Counted from the stretch's first letter, positions 1 through 17,990 are shown. The stretch is DNA of 64,000 bases from Micractinium sp. NFX-FRZ (GCA_029339195.1 JAPTJF010000262.1:22411-86410), one strand, 5' to 3'. Notes: generated by a model not told the origin, from the sequence alone. Numbers and translations are program-made.

Positions 1-5714
<5,714 letters not shown>

Positions 5715-5748
5715 GCTCGCAGCACTGCCCTGTGTGCCAACACACATC

Positions 5749-5753
5749 TGTAA
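5749..5753 (+). terminator. TGTAA polyadenylation signal of the DHX33-like gene
   Basis: TGTAA lies 35 nt after the helicase stop codon. This pentamer is the standard green-algal poly(A) signal. The facing gene has its own signal only 25 nt further on. Confidence 0.6.
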
Positions 5754-5777
5754 AGAAGAGCGCTCAAGTTGCACCGA

Positions 5778-5782
5778 TTACA
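5778..5782 (-). terminator. TGTAA polyadenylation signal of the PHD-bromodomain gene
   Basis: TTACA on the plus strand reads TGTAA on the minus strand, about 330 nt past the stop at 6114. With the opposite signal at 5749 it implies that the two convergent transcripts end within about 30 nt of each other and may overlap. Confidence 0.55.
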
Positions 5783-6113
5783 TTCACTTAGGCACGGCAG
5801 CAGAATGGTTTGAAGGAAGCACGTCAGCAATGCTGGGTGCTGATGGCGGAAACAAGCAGACACGGGCATGGGAGTAGGGCGGGACGACTATGGCACACGA
5901 AAGAAGCAGGGCGAGCGTTGCGTTGCGGGCGCCTGAACAATGGGGAGTGAGAGTTGCAGGGCACCGTGCACCAAAAGAAACAGAGAGTCCCGAAGGAGGC
6001 TGCCCCCCGCTTGCACCGCCCTGCTGCCTGCCTTGAGGTGCGCGCGTGTCGAGCTCTGTGACAACAGAGGGGTGACCCCCCTTGTAGCGCCAGGCTGCCA
6101 GCGCTGTTTGACA

Positions 6114-9100
6114 TCAGGAGGGGCAGGCTTCGAGCAGCTCTCCGGCCATCAGTGCGTGGGCTGCTTCGACCGCTCCCCTGTCCAAGAACTTCAGCAGGCG
6201 GCTTGCCTGCAGGCAGGCAGCCACGGGGGGCTTTGGCAGCGGCGAGGCGTGAGGACATGATGAAAGCAGCAGCAGGCCAGGGCCACATGGGGCAACAGGC
6301 ACAGAGCAAGCACGCAGAGTGGCGCAGCCACAAGCAGCCGCAAAGCAGCGCCACCACCCCGCCCCTTGCATGCCTGTGCAGGCGCGCCCACACCCCTTCC
6401 GGCAGCCGCCCAGGTGCCTCACCCTGGCATGCTGCTCGCTCTCTGTCATGCGGTGCAGCCGCCCAAAGTAGGCACCCACTCGACGGTTCGCCTCAGAGTC
6501 TGTCCCTGAGGCATCCAGCAGCCGGTCAAGCACCTGATCCAGCAGGCCTGCCTGGTCCGCCTGCTGTTCCTGCTGTGCCTGCTGCTGGGCTTGGTGCTGC
6601 TGTGCCTGCTGTGCCTGCTGCTGGGCTTGCTCCCCCTGCTCTGCCTGCTGCTGGGCTTGCTGCTGCTGTGCCTGCTGCTCCTGCTGTGCTTGCTGCTGGG
6701 CTTGCTGCTGAGGCTGCGGCGCCTGCTGTGCCTGCTGTCCGTGCCGCTGAGGCTGCTGCGCCTGCTGCTGCTGCTGCTGCAACACGCGCATGGCCTGCAC
6801 CTGCATAGCTTGCATGGCCTGCACCTGCTGCGGTGTCACCCACTGAAACGTGCCGCCGGCACCTGCTGCTGCTGCCCAAGGCCCAACTGTGGGGGTACCC
6901 CGAATCCCGACGGCGCAGCAGGCCCGCCTGCCAAGTTGTGCTGCGACTTGTCTGCTGCCGCCAAGGCCGCCTGCTGCACCTTGTTCTGGGCACCCGGCTG
7001 CAGCAGCGAATTGAGTGACACCTGCTGCTGCTGCTGCCTCTTCGCCTTGTGCTGCACTAGAGGTTGCACCTGTTCCGGCGCCAGTGGCTGCAGCAGCGTC
7101 TCTGGCTGCTGCGACTGCTGCCGCCTCTTCTTGTGCTGCCGCTGCACAGGCGGCCCAGTTGGTGGCATCGGCACCTGAGGCGAAGGCTCCTGCCCTTCCT
7201 GCAGCTGCGCTGCTGGTGGAGGCAGCCGGCGCAGCTGCGGTGGTGTCTCCTGCAGCAGCTGCGGTGCCGGCGATGGCTTTGATGGGTGCTCTGCCTGCTG
7301 CTGCTTCTGTTGCCTCTGCTCAGGGCCCAGCTCCTCTTGCAGCAAATCCTGCGGCTCCCCTGCTGCTCTGCTGCCCACCAGCTGCTGCTGCTGCTGCTGT
7401 TGCTCACCGTCCTGCTGCTGCAGCTGCTCACCACCATGCTCCACTAGCTGCTGCTGTGCACTCTCCTGCCGCTGATGCTGCTCCTGCGGCAGTGGTTGCT
7501 GTTGCTGCTCGCCGCCCTGCACCTCCTTTTCCTCCTCCTCCCGCTCCTTCCTGGCTGCCTCTCCGTCGCCTATGGAGTCCTGCCGCCGCTGCCGCTTCGG
7601 CTTCTGCTGCTGCAGCTGCGCCGCCTCGCTTCTGTACTCCTCCCACACATGCTCCACCTCTGCCCGAGCCTGGCCCCACATCTCCTCAAACCGGCGGGAA
7701 GCCTTCTTGCCCAGCAGGTACAGCTCTGAGCCTGCACTCATGAGGGATATGTAGAGCAGGAGGTGGGCAGTGGGGCAGGCATGGCACTGCCGGATATGTG
7801 CCTGGTGACACAGGCATGCCCGCGTGACTTGACAACAGCCGGCCATTGGGCGGGCCGGCACGTTTGACGAGCACGATTCCCGTACCAAGTGCTGGATCAG
7901 GTTTTGCAGGCGTGCAGCTGGCAGGTGACGGTGCTCTGGCCCCTGGGCGTCGCCATGACATGGCATGACATTGTGCCTGCAATCTCCCAACCGGCACAAC
8001 CCTCGCCAACCCCTCTCGATGCAATGAGCCGCCCATAGCGGCCGGGCGCTCCCAGCAACCCACCTGGCTCCCCCTGGTTGAATGTGGCGCAGTTGCTCCA
8101 CACCAGCCGCACGTCGGACAGGAAGGCCGGCAGGCTGTTATCATACCCGCCCGCGTGCACCCGGCCTGCAGTCGGGAAGGGGAGCAACACACCAGGGATG
8201 TGTGTGCACTGCACGGGCCCCACGTGCGACAAGATTCATGTGCATCTGCCTGTCCTCGGCTCTGGCTGCAAGCACCACACTTTGGGCCACCGCACCAGCC
8301 GCAGGCTACCCGGAAAGGCAGGCCCGCCAGCCACAGGCAGGCTTCACTCACGCAGGATTGTGTCCAGGTCCATGGGGCAGTCGATTGCCAGGTGGTAGGT
8401 GGGGAACTGGTCGAGGTCCACCGGCTTGCCAAATGCAGGCCCAACCCCTGGCATGGACAAGAGCCCGGCCACCAAGCCTTCCATCTGCGGCATTGTGCAA
8501 GGCAGGGCGCGAGTGTGTCGTTGGAAAGGAGGCAAGCATGTAGAGCCGCATGATAGGATGGGGAGCAGCAAGGGCTGTGCGCAGCAAAGTGGTAACGGCT
8601 GGCTTGGTGGGCGCGCTAGGCGCCGCAAGGTTTTGGGCTCCGAGCGTTTGCGAAACAATGCGTGCTCGCCCCAGCCCTGCCAGGCTCACCTTCTCGCGCA
8701 ACTCGTGCAGAAGGCGCCCCAGCCTCTGCCGCCCGGCTGCCTGTCGCTTGGGCCGCCTGCAGCAAGGAGGGCATATGAGGATCGGCATAACACGACTGCG
8801 GCAGGAAGGTGCACCACAGCAGACCGAGCACAGCACAAGATGGCATCGCACAGAGCACGCGCAGCACACACAGCACACACAGCGCAGGCACACACAGAGT
8901 GCAATCGCAGCACATAACAGCGCAGCACAGCACAGCACACACATCACATCGCAGTGCAGCGCAGCACAGCATGCAGAGCACGGGTCATCAACGCAACGTC
9001 ACGCAGCCCAGCGTGGCACAACAAGTGCAGTGCAACAGGTCATGCCACTCACCCCTGCCGCTGGGGGTGCAGGCCCTGGGGCAAGCCCCCCATGTCGCCC

Positions 9101-12100
9101 CCCTCCTCGCCCCAGCTGTCAGAGCGGTACTCCTCTTCCTCCGTCTCGCCCCCACTTGCATGCCCCACGTAGGCACGCCTCGACCGCTTCAGCCCAGCGA
9201 GTGCTGCGGGGTGCCGGTAAGAGTCCCCCGGCGGCTTGCCGCGCCCCGGCAGCGCAGCGCAGCGCCCCGGCATGTCCCGCTTGGAGAAGGGGCTGCACAG
9301 GAGGGGCAAGGGTGGCAGGGGAAGCCGTGAACCTTTTGGGTCCGTGACACTGCATCCAGGCAAGCTGTTGAACCTGTCTGTGTACTCGAGCGTCCGGCCA
9401 CTGACTGGCGGCTTCTGCCTGTCACAGTGCTGCCTTGATCATGCATCTGGTGGGAGGTGAGGACTCACCAGAGATCAGTGAGGTAGGAGGTATCACCTGA
9501 CACGCCCTGTTACACCCACCCTTCCTATCTGTGTGTCTCGCTTAGCTGCAAGGCAAAGAGCGAGACAAAGAGGCAACCTGCCCTGCAGCAGAGGCAACCT
9601 CGACAGCCTTACCCATCCACCCGCCGAATGCTTGCCACCAGCTTGTCGGCGCCGCACAGCTCTGGCTGCATCTTAAACAGCACCGCCTGCCCAGGCTGGG
9701 TGACCCCCATGTGATCCAGCACCTGGCGCAGGCCCTGCATGTGACAAGCGGGGCGCGCAAGGGTCACAAGAGTTGTGGGGGCAGCGTCCATACGAGGTGC
9801 TCCAGCCAGGGCAGAAGAGATCCCCAGCCAAGGCAGGTGAGGTATTGGTTGAGGGAGGGAGGGAGGCAGCATTCCCTGCGCAGCACGCGACGGGCACTTC
9901 TGGCAGAAACTTCTGCGGCCCGCCCAACCTGTTGGCCAACACCCGCACACACTGGAGCCCATCTGTCTGTGTGCATCCTTGCCACCCTCCAAGTCCACTG
10001 GGCTGGCAGCCAAGTCTGGCGCAGCCTGCCCAACAACGCTGCCGCCGCGTGCCCACCTTGAGCCGCATGCCATCTTGCTGGTTCAGCAGGGTCAGCATCC
10101 AGCTGAGGCCTGTCCCTGCTCCGCCACCGTTGATGCCAATGCCTGCCGCATCAGTTCCGCCAGCTGTGCCGCCGCATGCTCCTACTGCGCCCGTACCGCC
10201 GCCAGCGTCAGCGCCGCAAGCTGTCCCGCCGCCTGCGCCTGCTGGGCCGCTGATGCCACTGCTGTCTGAGCCGCCAGCACGCACCTCCAGCACCCGCGGC
10301 TCCCGCGTGCCGTCGGGCAGCAGCACCCCAGCCACTTTTGGTATGCAGTCAATTGCCCGCCAGTAGAACTCATCTGCAGTTGGCAGGACAGCAGGGGTGC
10401 CACGCAGTGCGTCATGGGGTGCGAGACGTGGTGGGTGATGGGGAGGTGGGGCGAGGCATGTCGGGGTAACGCAGCAAGAAAGCACACGCCTGCCACACCC
10501 CTTGCCAGGTATGCGCCGTACCGCTGCCAACCAACTGCCCGCGCACGTGGGATACAGCTGCTCAGCCCAGAGCAGTACAGGTGGGATACAGCTGCTCAGC
10601 CCAGAGCAGTACAGGTGGGAGGCTTCTGCTCAGCCCAGAGCAGTACAGGTGGGATACAGCTGCTCAGCCCAGAGCAGTACAGGTGGGAGGCTTCATGCTG
10701 TTGCGTGGCTCACAGCCACCTTGGATGACTCGGCAGGAAGTGACTCACGTGGCAGGTAGAAGCGCAGGCAGGTCTCGCAGCCCTTGCAGCCCGTCTGCTC
10801 GCAGTGGCGTGTGGAGGTGCCGTGCCGGGAGAGCATCTCTCCCTTGGTCAGCTGCTTGTAGTACGCGCGGCTGGTGACTAGCCTCACAGGCCGCTGGTCA
10901 GAGGGAGTGGCGCTCACGCCAGCAGAGGCAGTGCATGCCGCCTCTGCAGCCCCTGCCGCAGCTCCCTCCGCCGCCTCTGCTGCCACTGCCCCTGCTCCCT
11001 CTTCTGCTGCTGCGGCGCCCGCTTCTGCTTTTGCAGCAGCTGCCCCAGTGACGGCGTCCTCCGCTCAGTCCGCTACTGCCTCTGCGGCACCCGCCGCCGC
11101 TACCTCTGCTGCCTCCGCTGCATTTGCCTCTGCTGCTGCCTCTGCACCGCCTTCCTCTGCTGCGTCTGCTGCCGCATCTCCTTTGCCAGCCTCCCCTCCC
11201 GCCGCCACCTCTGCAGCCGCGGCATTCCCTGCCTGTGCGGCACCTGCCGCCGCTGCTGCTGCTGCTGGTGCTGCAGCTGCTGCTGCTGCTGCAGCGCCTG
11301 CCTCAGCTTTAGCTGGTGCTGCCGCAGCTGCTGGCCCCCGGGCACTCGCGCCGGCCTCCTCGCCCCCACCCTTGCTAGCCAACGGAGACCCCTCGCCTTC
11401 CTCCTCCTCATCGCTGCTGACAAGATCGATCACGTCCCCTTCTTCTGCTGGCTTCTTGCCCGCTGCACGGCCGCCGTCAGCGGTGCTGGCAGGCTGCCAA
11501 CCGCCTGCGCACCGCGGGCAGGGCAGTGGGTCTGCAGAGGTGGGGGGGAGTGTCAGACAGGGCATGGTTTCACTGAGAATGCATGTAGCCGCGGCAGCTG
11601 ATGGTTGAGTAGTAAAGGAGGAAGGAAGTAGTGGGTGGCATTCGCGCTTGGGGAGGCAGGCAAGACAGCAGAGCAGGCAAGAGACAAACGGGAACACAGC
11701 AAGTCTTGAGCCCACCGCACCTGTGTGGGGAAGGCCCAGATGGGTGCCCAGCTGAAACACGCAGTCTTCGTGATAGAAAGTACGGCAGGTTCCGCACCGG
11801 ACCAGGGCGCCGGCCTTCTCGCAGCGGGCGCACGCCTGTCGCGTTGCATTGGCACTGCCGCCGCCGCTGGGACCACTACCGCCACTGCGAGCACCATCGG
11901 CCGCCCTCGTCCAGGATTGAACTCTGCAGCATGGCCCGGGTGCAAAGAGGTCCGAATTTGGCTGGGCGCCACTCTCGCTGCTCAAGCGGTCCGCGGGCGA
12001 GCGGCCAACTCCCCAGGCCCCTACCTCGCTGCTGCCATGTCTTCTAGGCTTCAATGAATTGCCAAGGCCGCCAAGGACGCCCAAAAGGGCGCCGGAGGGC

Positions 12101-12300
12101 GTGCTTGGTGTGCGGGCCAGGCTCGCTAGCTCGCCGCACAGCAGTGGAAACGGGCGGCAGGACGGGCTTTAAACAAATTTGCGGTACAGAAGCCAGCGGT
12201 GGCAGTGTGGGCTGTCCCGCTGCCACCTCCTGCTGCCGCCACCACAGCACGGAGGCGGGCGGCCACTGCCGGCGGCCCGTGCATGCAGGGCACCTACCAT
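6114..12300 (-). CDS. PHD-finger and bromodomain protein with Ala-rich and Gln-rich regions
   Basis: Likely nuclear chromatin reader. Exons: start uncertain (ATG near 12300, spliced into the exon ending at 11721), then 11531-10749, 10373-10057, 9734-9613, 9292-9053, 8756-8690, 8484-8352, 8165-8064, 7731 to about 7025, about 6846-6423, 6206-6114. The N-terminus has a PHD-type Cys4-His-Cys3 arrangement: CARC, RCGTC, HEDC, then CPRC across a splice. Next come an acidic patch (VIDLVSSDEEEE), a long Ala-rich run and a Cys cluster (CEQTGCKGCETC). The bromodomain is split over three introns: PVDLDQFPTYHLAI and CPMDLDTIL, then DVRLVWSNCATFN, then FEEMW. The C-terminal part is extremely Gln-rich, then a short helical tail. 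A TGA at 11065-11067 interrupts an otherwise open frame. The splice joining 7731-7025 to 6846 is inferred from frame and is weak. Confidence 0.75.
8855..8985 (+). repeat. CACAG/CACACAG microsatellite
   Basis: Irregular array of cacag and cacacag units inside an intron of the PHD-bromodomain gene. It belongs to the same pentamer family as the arrays near 4648 and 24262. Confidence 0.75.
10547..10690 (+). repeat. Minisatellite, four units of about 34 bp
   Basis: Four near-identical units, each containing ctcagcccagagcagtacag followed by gtgggatacagctg or gtgggaggcttc. Units alternate between the two variants. The array lies wholly within the intron between exons 11531-10749 and 10373-10057. 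Each unit carries a CAG followed by GTGGGA on the plus strand. Confidence 0.92.
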
Positions 12301-12522
12301 TTACGCACTTCCACTGAAAATCCAACAGCCTGAGAGCTCGCGTCAGATCAGGATTCTGTGAAGCTTGGTTAAACTATGATTGAGGGTGTTTTGGCGGGAC
12401 ACGAAAGCGTAGAGTACAGTGTTGGTTGGGAACAGTGCCGAGCGGCAGGAGCGGGCAAGCCCTCCAGGCGGTGACGTTGGTAACAATTCGAGCAGATACA
12501 TGCAGCGCGTCGAATCCAAAGC

Positions 12523-15500
12523 TCAGGCAAATCCGTCATAGTCTGCCAGCACCGCCCCCCAGGGCTGCGCCTTGGGCAGCCGCAGCGTCTTCCTGCTGCC
12601 CACCACCACGCTGACGTGGCGGGCGCGCGACATGGCCACGTTGATGCGCTGCCGCCCCCGGAAGAAGCTGTTGTGAACATGATGACAACACGGGGGAGGC
12701 GGCACAGCAGAGGTGACAAATGAGGGCTCAGGGTGTGGGATGGCCTTGAGGGGGACAACCCAGCACATGCTTGCCGCGTCCCATGCAGCGCATCCCATCC
12801 CATGCACCCGCCCCGGTGCCACGCGTGCAGCCCTGCGTGCCAGCTCACCCGCTGAGCCCCTGCGCCGCCTTGGGAGAGAAGACGTTGCGCACGGTGCTCA
12901 CCACCACCACGTCTGCCTCGTCCCCCTGGCATGCATCCACGGACAGCACCTGCAGAATGCACATGGGCGCACATCAGGTGGCGGCAGTCGGCTGGCGTGC
13001 CACGCAGTGCCTCCGCACGTCACCAGCTGGCAGTACAAATGCGTCACCAGCTGGCAGTCCAAGAACGTCAGCGCTGCGCGGCTGCAGTGAGCCAGCTGGT
13101 GGTGCAACATAAGCTGGCGGCACCTGGTGGTGGTGTGACAGTGGCTGCCGGTTTGCAAGGCTCAGCATGCATGCAGCCCCTGCCGCCAGCCAGCCTGCCT
13201 CCCGGTGTCCGCCTACGGGTACGCAACGGGTAAGCTGCCACCCTCCAGTCAGCCCAAGGCAGGGCCCGGCCGCACTCCCGCTCATGCTGCACCTCCACTT
13301 GCCTGGCAGTCGCAGCACGCCCGCAGCTTGGCTCCCTTTGGCGACTTCTGCACGAGACGCTCAATCAGCTCTCGCTGCCGGTTGTACATGCTGACGAGGT
13401 AGACAGAGGGTCGCTGGATGCCGATGCTGCGCACATCTGCTGCTGCCTTGAGCGCTGCGGTCAGCACCCTGTACTTGGGGAGGCACGCAGGTAAGCGTGT
13501 GATAGAGTAGGAGGTGCAGAGAAATGCTCCCAGGGCATGCACGGCCCAGCGCATCAAAGCAAAGCGCAGCACAGCACAGCACAGCATAGCATAGCATAGC
13601 ATAGCATGGGCATGGGCATGGGCATGGCACAGCGCACAACAAAGCACTCACTTGGCAGCCTCTACCGCGTTCGAATAGCCCCCTTGCTCGTGCCACTTCT
13701 CCCATCCCCCCACTTGCACCATGCGGCAGGGCACGGCCACGGCGCGCCGCACCGCCGTGGGGCCAGCTGTCTTCAGCTTGTGATCGTAAAACTCTCGGGA
13801 GATGGCGGTGCAGATGGACGGGTGCATGCGGTACTGCTCCGTCAGCAGGGCGGCGGGCAGGCGCAGCGCTACTGCATGCTCCATCAGGCTGCGCAGCAGG
13901 CGTGGCAGCAGGGGCGAGGAAGTTGTGGGGATGGGGGAGAGTTTGGGATGGGGGAAGTGGAGGAGGGCGCTCAGCACAGAGCAGAGAGATGGGCGGCCCA
14001 GCGCTGCCGCCCGCCCCATCAGGCTGCAAAGGTGTGCCCTCCAAGGGCGGGGGAAGTTGTGGGGTGAGGGAGCAACCAGAGCAGAGAGACGGCAGTCCCA
14101 GCACCGCCGCCTGCTGCGTCACGGGCAGGGAGGCGCAGTGGGTCAGGCGAATGCGATTAGAGGCTTGTAGGCTCGCACCAGCTGCCAGCTACCACAGGGC
14201 GAGCGACACTACCGCTCCAGGCTAGCGAGCACTGCCACCATAGCCCAACTCCATCAAATCGCACACACAAGAGCGCTGGTGCACCTGCGGCAGTGGTTGG
14301 CCGGCGGGCTGACCAGGTCTGTGAAGGCGGGCAGCTGCAGATGGTCGCCGATGAGCACCAGGTTGGAAGGGGCCAGCTTGATGAGCACGGGCAGCGCCAT
14401 CTCCGACACACACCCGGCCTCATCCATGATGACAGTGTCCACGTCAGCAACCACCTGGCAGTACCGCCAGCACAATTGGAGGGCGAGGTAAGTCGGGGTA
14501 AGGTGCAGGGTGAGGCAAGAAGGGGTGGGAGGACGTCCATGGCAGCAGGCCAGCTGGCTGGGCTGACCACGGCACGCACAGCAGCGCGTTGACTGGCAAA
14601 CTACATGCTTCTATACTGTTGTACATGTTCGATACCCCCTCACCTGATGCTCGTCCAGCTCAGCCACCATGCGGGGTGTGGAGTCGACGGTGCATGCGTA
14701 CACCCTCGTGGTGCGCAGGATGCGCTGCTTGGCGGCCTCCTTCACCGCCGGCAGCACCTTGGCCAGCACGCGGCTGATGGCCGGCTGCAGGATGTCGCCC
14801 TTCAGGCTGGCGGCCTTCATGCCCTGCAGCAGGGCATATGGGGAACAAAATGGAGTGGCGAAGATAAGTGGGAGCAACATGGTGGGAGATGGCGAGCTGG
14901 AGGTTGCATCTGCCAGGCTGGCGCAGCTGCCATGCAGTGCGGATGGAGCAGGGAGTGGCGGATGCTCCTTGTTTAGCAGGCGACCGACGGGGTGAAGCCC
15001 AGCCCCTGCCATCCCGCTTTCCCACCTGCCCCATGCGCGCCGCCAGCCGCCACAGTGGCGCCGGCCCACCTGTCAGCGCTCTGTGCCCCCCGCATGCAGC
15101 ACCACCACCGGCAATGCTTGCAGCCGGCCCGGCCCGGCCCGGCCCTCCTTACCTGCTGCACCCTCTCCTTCAGCCGCCGCAGCGCCGCCACATCCTCTGT
15201 CGGCGCTCCGTGCGCCCCGCCTGCCAGCGCTGTGCTCAGCACACCCTGCACCGCCCCGGAAGACGGCGCTCGCTCGTCACGCAGCGCCTGCAGCTCCCTG
15301 ACACGATCCAGCCAGAAGGCGACGTCGGGGTCTCTTGCCGTGCGTGCTTTGAGGGTGAACAGCTGGGCCTTGCTGCCCAGCCGCTCCTCCCGCCCAAACA
15401 CCAGCAGGCCGCCCCGCACACGTGTCAACTTCTCCACCACAGCATCAACTGCTTGGTTCCGCGTGCACGTCACGAGGACCTGCCCAGGGCAGCGGGGGGC

Positions 15501-17990
15501 AGTGAGGCAGCGGGGTTGGCAAGGGTGCAGGAGGTGAAAAGCGCATGCCTGGCGCTGACTGGCACTAAGAGCGAGCAAACCATGGAGCGGTCAGTGCCCC
15601 CCACCCCATCTGGACGCGGCTCTCCTCAACCCTGCCCACCCCCAGATTGCGTTGTCTGCTAGCATGCCTGCGCCTAAACCCGCTCCCTGTTGGTCTCAGG
15701 TGGAAGCAACCCGGGCAAGCAAATTGTATCTCTATTGCTGCTGCCCGCACCTGCGCCTTCGCCTGCACCCGCCCCTCGATGATGTGGTAGATGGTGGTCG
15801 ACTTGCCGGTGCCTGGGGGCCCGTGGATGATGCTCAGCCCGCCCCGCAGCCCCACCACCGCCGCGCGCTGGCCGGCGTTGATGGGCACGATGTCTGCGGG
15901 ATGGGGTGCCAGGTCAGGGCAGGCAAAGAGGCGGGAGGGCAGTGGGGAGAGGACTGGGCAGGTCGGGCAGGAAGGCGGGCGGGCAGATGGGCGGGCAGGC
16001 AGGAGGCAGGTAGAAAAGCGCCTGTCCAACGCACTGCTGGCAGTGATCACAGCGCTCGTCCCTCACTGCCGCAGCCAGCAGCAGCACTACCGCCACCACA
16101 CTCGCTGCACCGCCCACCCGTGTGCAACGCCCATTGACCCACTTCGCCGCCCTCCCACCCGTGTGCAGCGCCACTGGGCCGCCCCGCAGCGTGCCCTGCC
16201 CGCCCGTGCAGCTGTGCGCCAGCTGCTTGCTGGGGTCGGCAGCCAGTTCTAAAAGGTGCAGCGCTTCGGCACGGATGGTGCGGGTGTGCAGCTGGTAGCG
16301 CAGCGCCTGCATGGCCAAGAAGGCATCGACCATGGGCGGGCAGGATGGATGGTAGAGCAAGCAGAGGGGCGACGCTGCAGTGCCTCAGGGAGGGTGGTGG
16401 GGGCGTGCAGCTGGTGGCGCGCGCGCCTGAGAGCAGGCAGGGGAAAGCCAGGCGGGTGGCCGGTTAGGGGCAGGCAGGCAGGAGGAGTGGCTCAGGTTTC
16501 CCTCACATTCTGCCACCCCTGCCCATACAGCAGAAGCTGGAGGTTCTGAGCACAGGGGTGCTGCCGCATATTGCCGTCCAAGATTGCTGTACCGCCAGCC
16601 GCCCACCCACCCACACGGGTGCTGCTGCTGCTGTACTGCAGCGGGTCTGACCCACTCCGCAGAGCTGCTGCTGCTGCTGTACTGCAGCGGGCCCTCACCC
16701 ACCTGTGCGTAGCTGTGCTGCAGCAGGCCCCACCCCACCCGTGCAGAGCTGTACCGCAGCGCGCCTCACCCACCTGTGCGGAGCTGTACTGCAGCAGGAA
16801 GGAGCCCATGTAGCCCAGGGAGCGCGCCTGCACCTCGCGCACGGCAGCGCCGCACTCTATGGTGGGCAGCAGCACCAGCACGTCGTCGCCGTTGTCCTGC
16901 CGCCGTGATTTGCGGGCCAGGTGGAAGGAGTCGGTCTCCTTGACCTGTGGTAGCAGGGAGGGGCAGGCAGGCAAAGGGGTTAGTGGGTTTGGGTGTGGGT
17001 GCTTGGGAGCACATGCTCCCAAGCCTGCTTGCTTCATGTGAAGGCCTGTTCCTCTCGACAGGGTGGCTGAGAAAGCGAGCAGCAAAGCGGCGGTAGCAGG
17101 AGCAGCGACCAGGGCAAGCATGCAGACACGGGGTTTGGGGGGAGACGACGCAGGGAGGGAGGCAGGCATGCGGGCAGGGGGCAGGGCAGCAGAGAGGCGG
17201 GAATGGGGGCACGTGCCGCGTGCACCCAACACCACCACCTTCGGTTCACTCATGCCCTGCACCTACTCACGTGCACCAGGTGCTTCACCCAGGGGTCGCC
17301 CTCGTCAGAAAAGTCGAGGCTCTGCCCCCGCGTGGGCAGCGCCCGCCACGTGCTGTCGGTCAGCCGCCCAAACCGCCACCACCGCTGCGCCGGCTCGGGG
17401 TGACGCCCCTCCGCTTGCTCCAGCGCCTTGCTGGCTGCTGCCTGCGGGCGGCCGAATGGGAGGGAGAGCTACTGGGTGGGTTGACAACATTTACCAGCGG
17501 GATGCAAGGCCGCTGCTTGGCGTGATAATGTCGAACTGCAAGTGTCGAACTGCAAGTGTCGAACTGCAAGTGCCAGCCAGCCACGCGGAGCACACGGCAG
17601 CACCAGGGGTGGCACGAGGCATGTGCATGCTGGGTCCATTCAGCAGCCCGCAAGCCTTGCCTGGAACTCCAGTGCAGTGTGCGCTTGCATGGACGTGAGG
17701 TAGGCCGTGGGGCCCCCGGCGTGCACGTCTGGCAGCGGCCCCGCCTGCCCCGCCTTGCCGTAGGGGAGCGCCCACTCCGACGCCTGGCCCTTGCCGCTGC
17801 CCTTCTTCGGTGGCGCGCTCTTTCTAGCAAAGTAGTCGAGCTCTGGGATACGGCCCACATTGTGCCGCCCGCTGCTGCTAGGGCGGGTGCCTCCGCTGTT
17901 GCCGCCGCCGCCGCTGCTGCCGCCGCTGCTGAGGCTCAGCTGTGTGACGAGCTGCAGCAGCGAGTCCGTTGAATCGGCGTTTCTTTGCAT
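12523..17990 (-). CDS. UPF1-like superfamily 1 RNA/DNA helicase
   Basis: Exons: 17990-17661, 17441-17271, 16944-16774, 16306-16159, 15893-15751, 15479-15153, 14823-14644, 14454-14285, 13888-13652, 13468-13303, 12949-12849, 12667-12523; phases close to a 762-residue protein. SF1B motifs: Walker A GPPGTGKST (about 298-306), motif II MDEAGC (about 500-505), GDHLQLPA, QYRMHP (about 565-570), VDACQGDEADVVVVSTVR, NVAMSRAR. UPF1/SMUBP2 proteins usually have DEAxQ in motif II; here the Gln position is Cys, so this is a UPF1-family paralogue rather than UPF1. No UPF1 CH zinc domain is seen; the N-terminus is Ser/Gly-rich. Two introns use GC donors (after 17661 and 13303). Introns before the QYRMHP exon and after 16774 hold repeated decayed exon edges. 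Confidence 0.88.
13568..13627 (+). repeat. AGCAC, AGCAT and GGGCAT microsatellite
   Basis: Consecutive short runs of agcac, then agcat, then gggcat units in the intron of the UPF1-like gene between 13652 and 13468. Confidence 0.85.
13990..14125 (-). repeat. Two decayed tandem copies of the QYRMHP exon start
   Basis: On the minus strand, sequence like CTGATGGAGCATGCAGTAGC (real exon start at 13888) recurs at about 14026-13991 and, more diverged, at about 14122-14077. Each copy is followed by a similar CT-rich stretch with ctctctgctctg. The copies have lost the QYRMHP-coding part and sit upstream of the real acceptor. Confidence 0.75.
16613..16772 (-). repeat. Four degenerate copies of the exon end at 16774
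   Basis: The exon ends with a block coding LLQYSSAQ followed by the donor. On the plus strand the block reads acctgtgcggagctgtact then gcagc. Related blocks occur at about 16613-16655, 16657-16702, 16700-16738 and 16738-16772, all inside the downstream intron. Spacing is about 35-45 bp. Confidence 0.75.
17531..17572 (+). repeat. Three perfect 14-bp tandem units
   Basis: The unit tcgaactgcaagtg is repeated three times in the intron of the UPF1-like gene between 17661 and 17441. Confidence 0.95.

Noticed and set aside
10547..10690. CRISPR-like array from four regularly spaced repeats
   Set aside because: The units are directly tandem with no unique spacers, and the sequence is clearly eukaryotic and intronic.
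11065..11067. Selenocysteine codon in the PHD-bromodomain gene
   Set aside because: It lies in an Ala-rich low-complexity run without a redox motif, and no SECIS-like element could be shown by eye.
12044..12325. Separate small minus-strand gene between the two helicase-side genes
   Set aside because: The frame starts with TTG, lacks an own ATG and is better explained as the spliced 5' end of the PHD-bromodomain gene.
16505..16568. Extra exon of the UPF1-like gene in the 16774-16306 intron
   Set aside because: The flanking exons already join in phase and the segment has no helicase-family similarity; repeats fill most of this intron.
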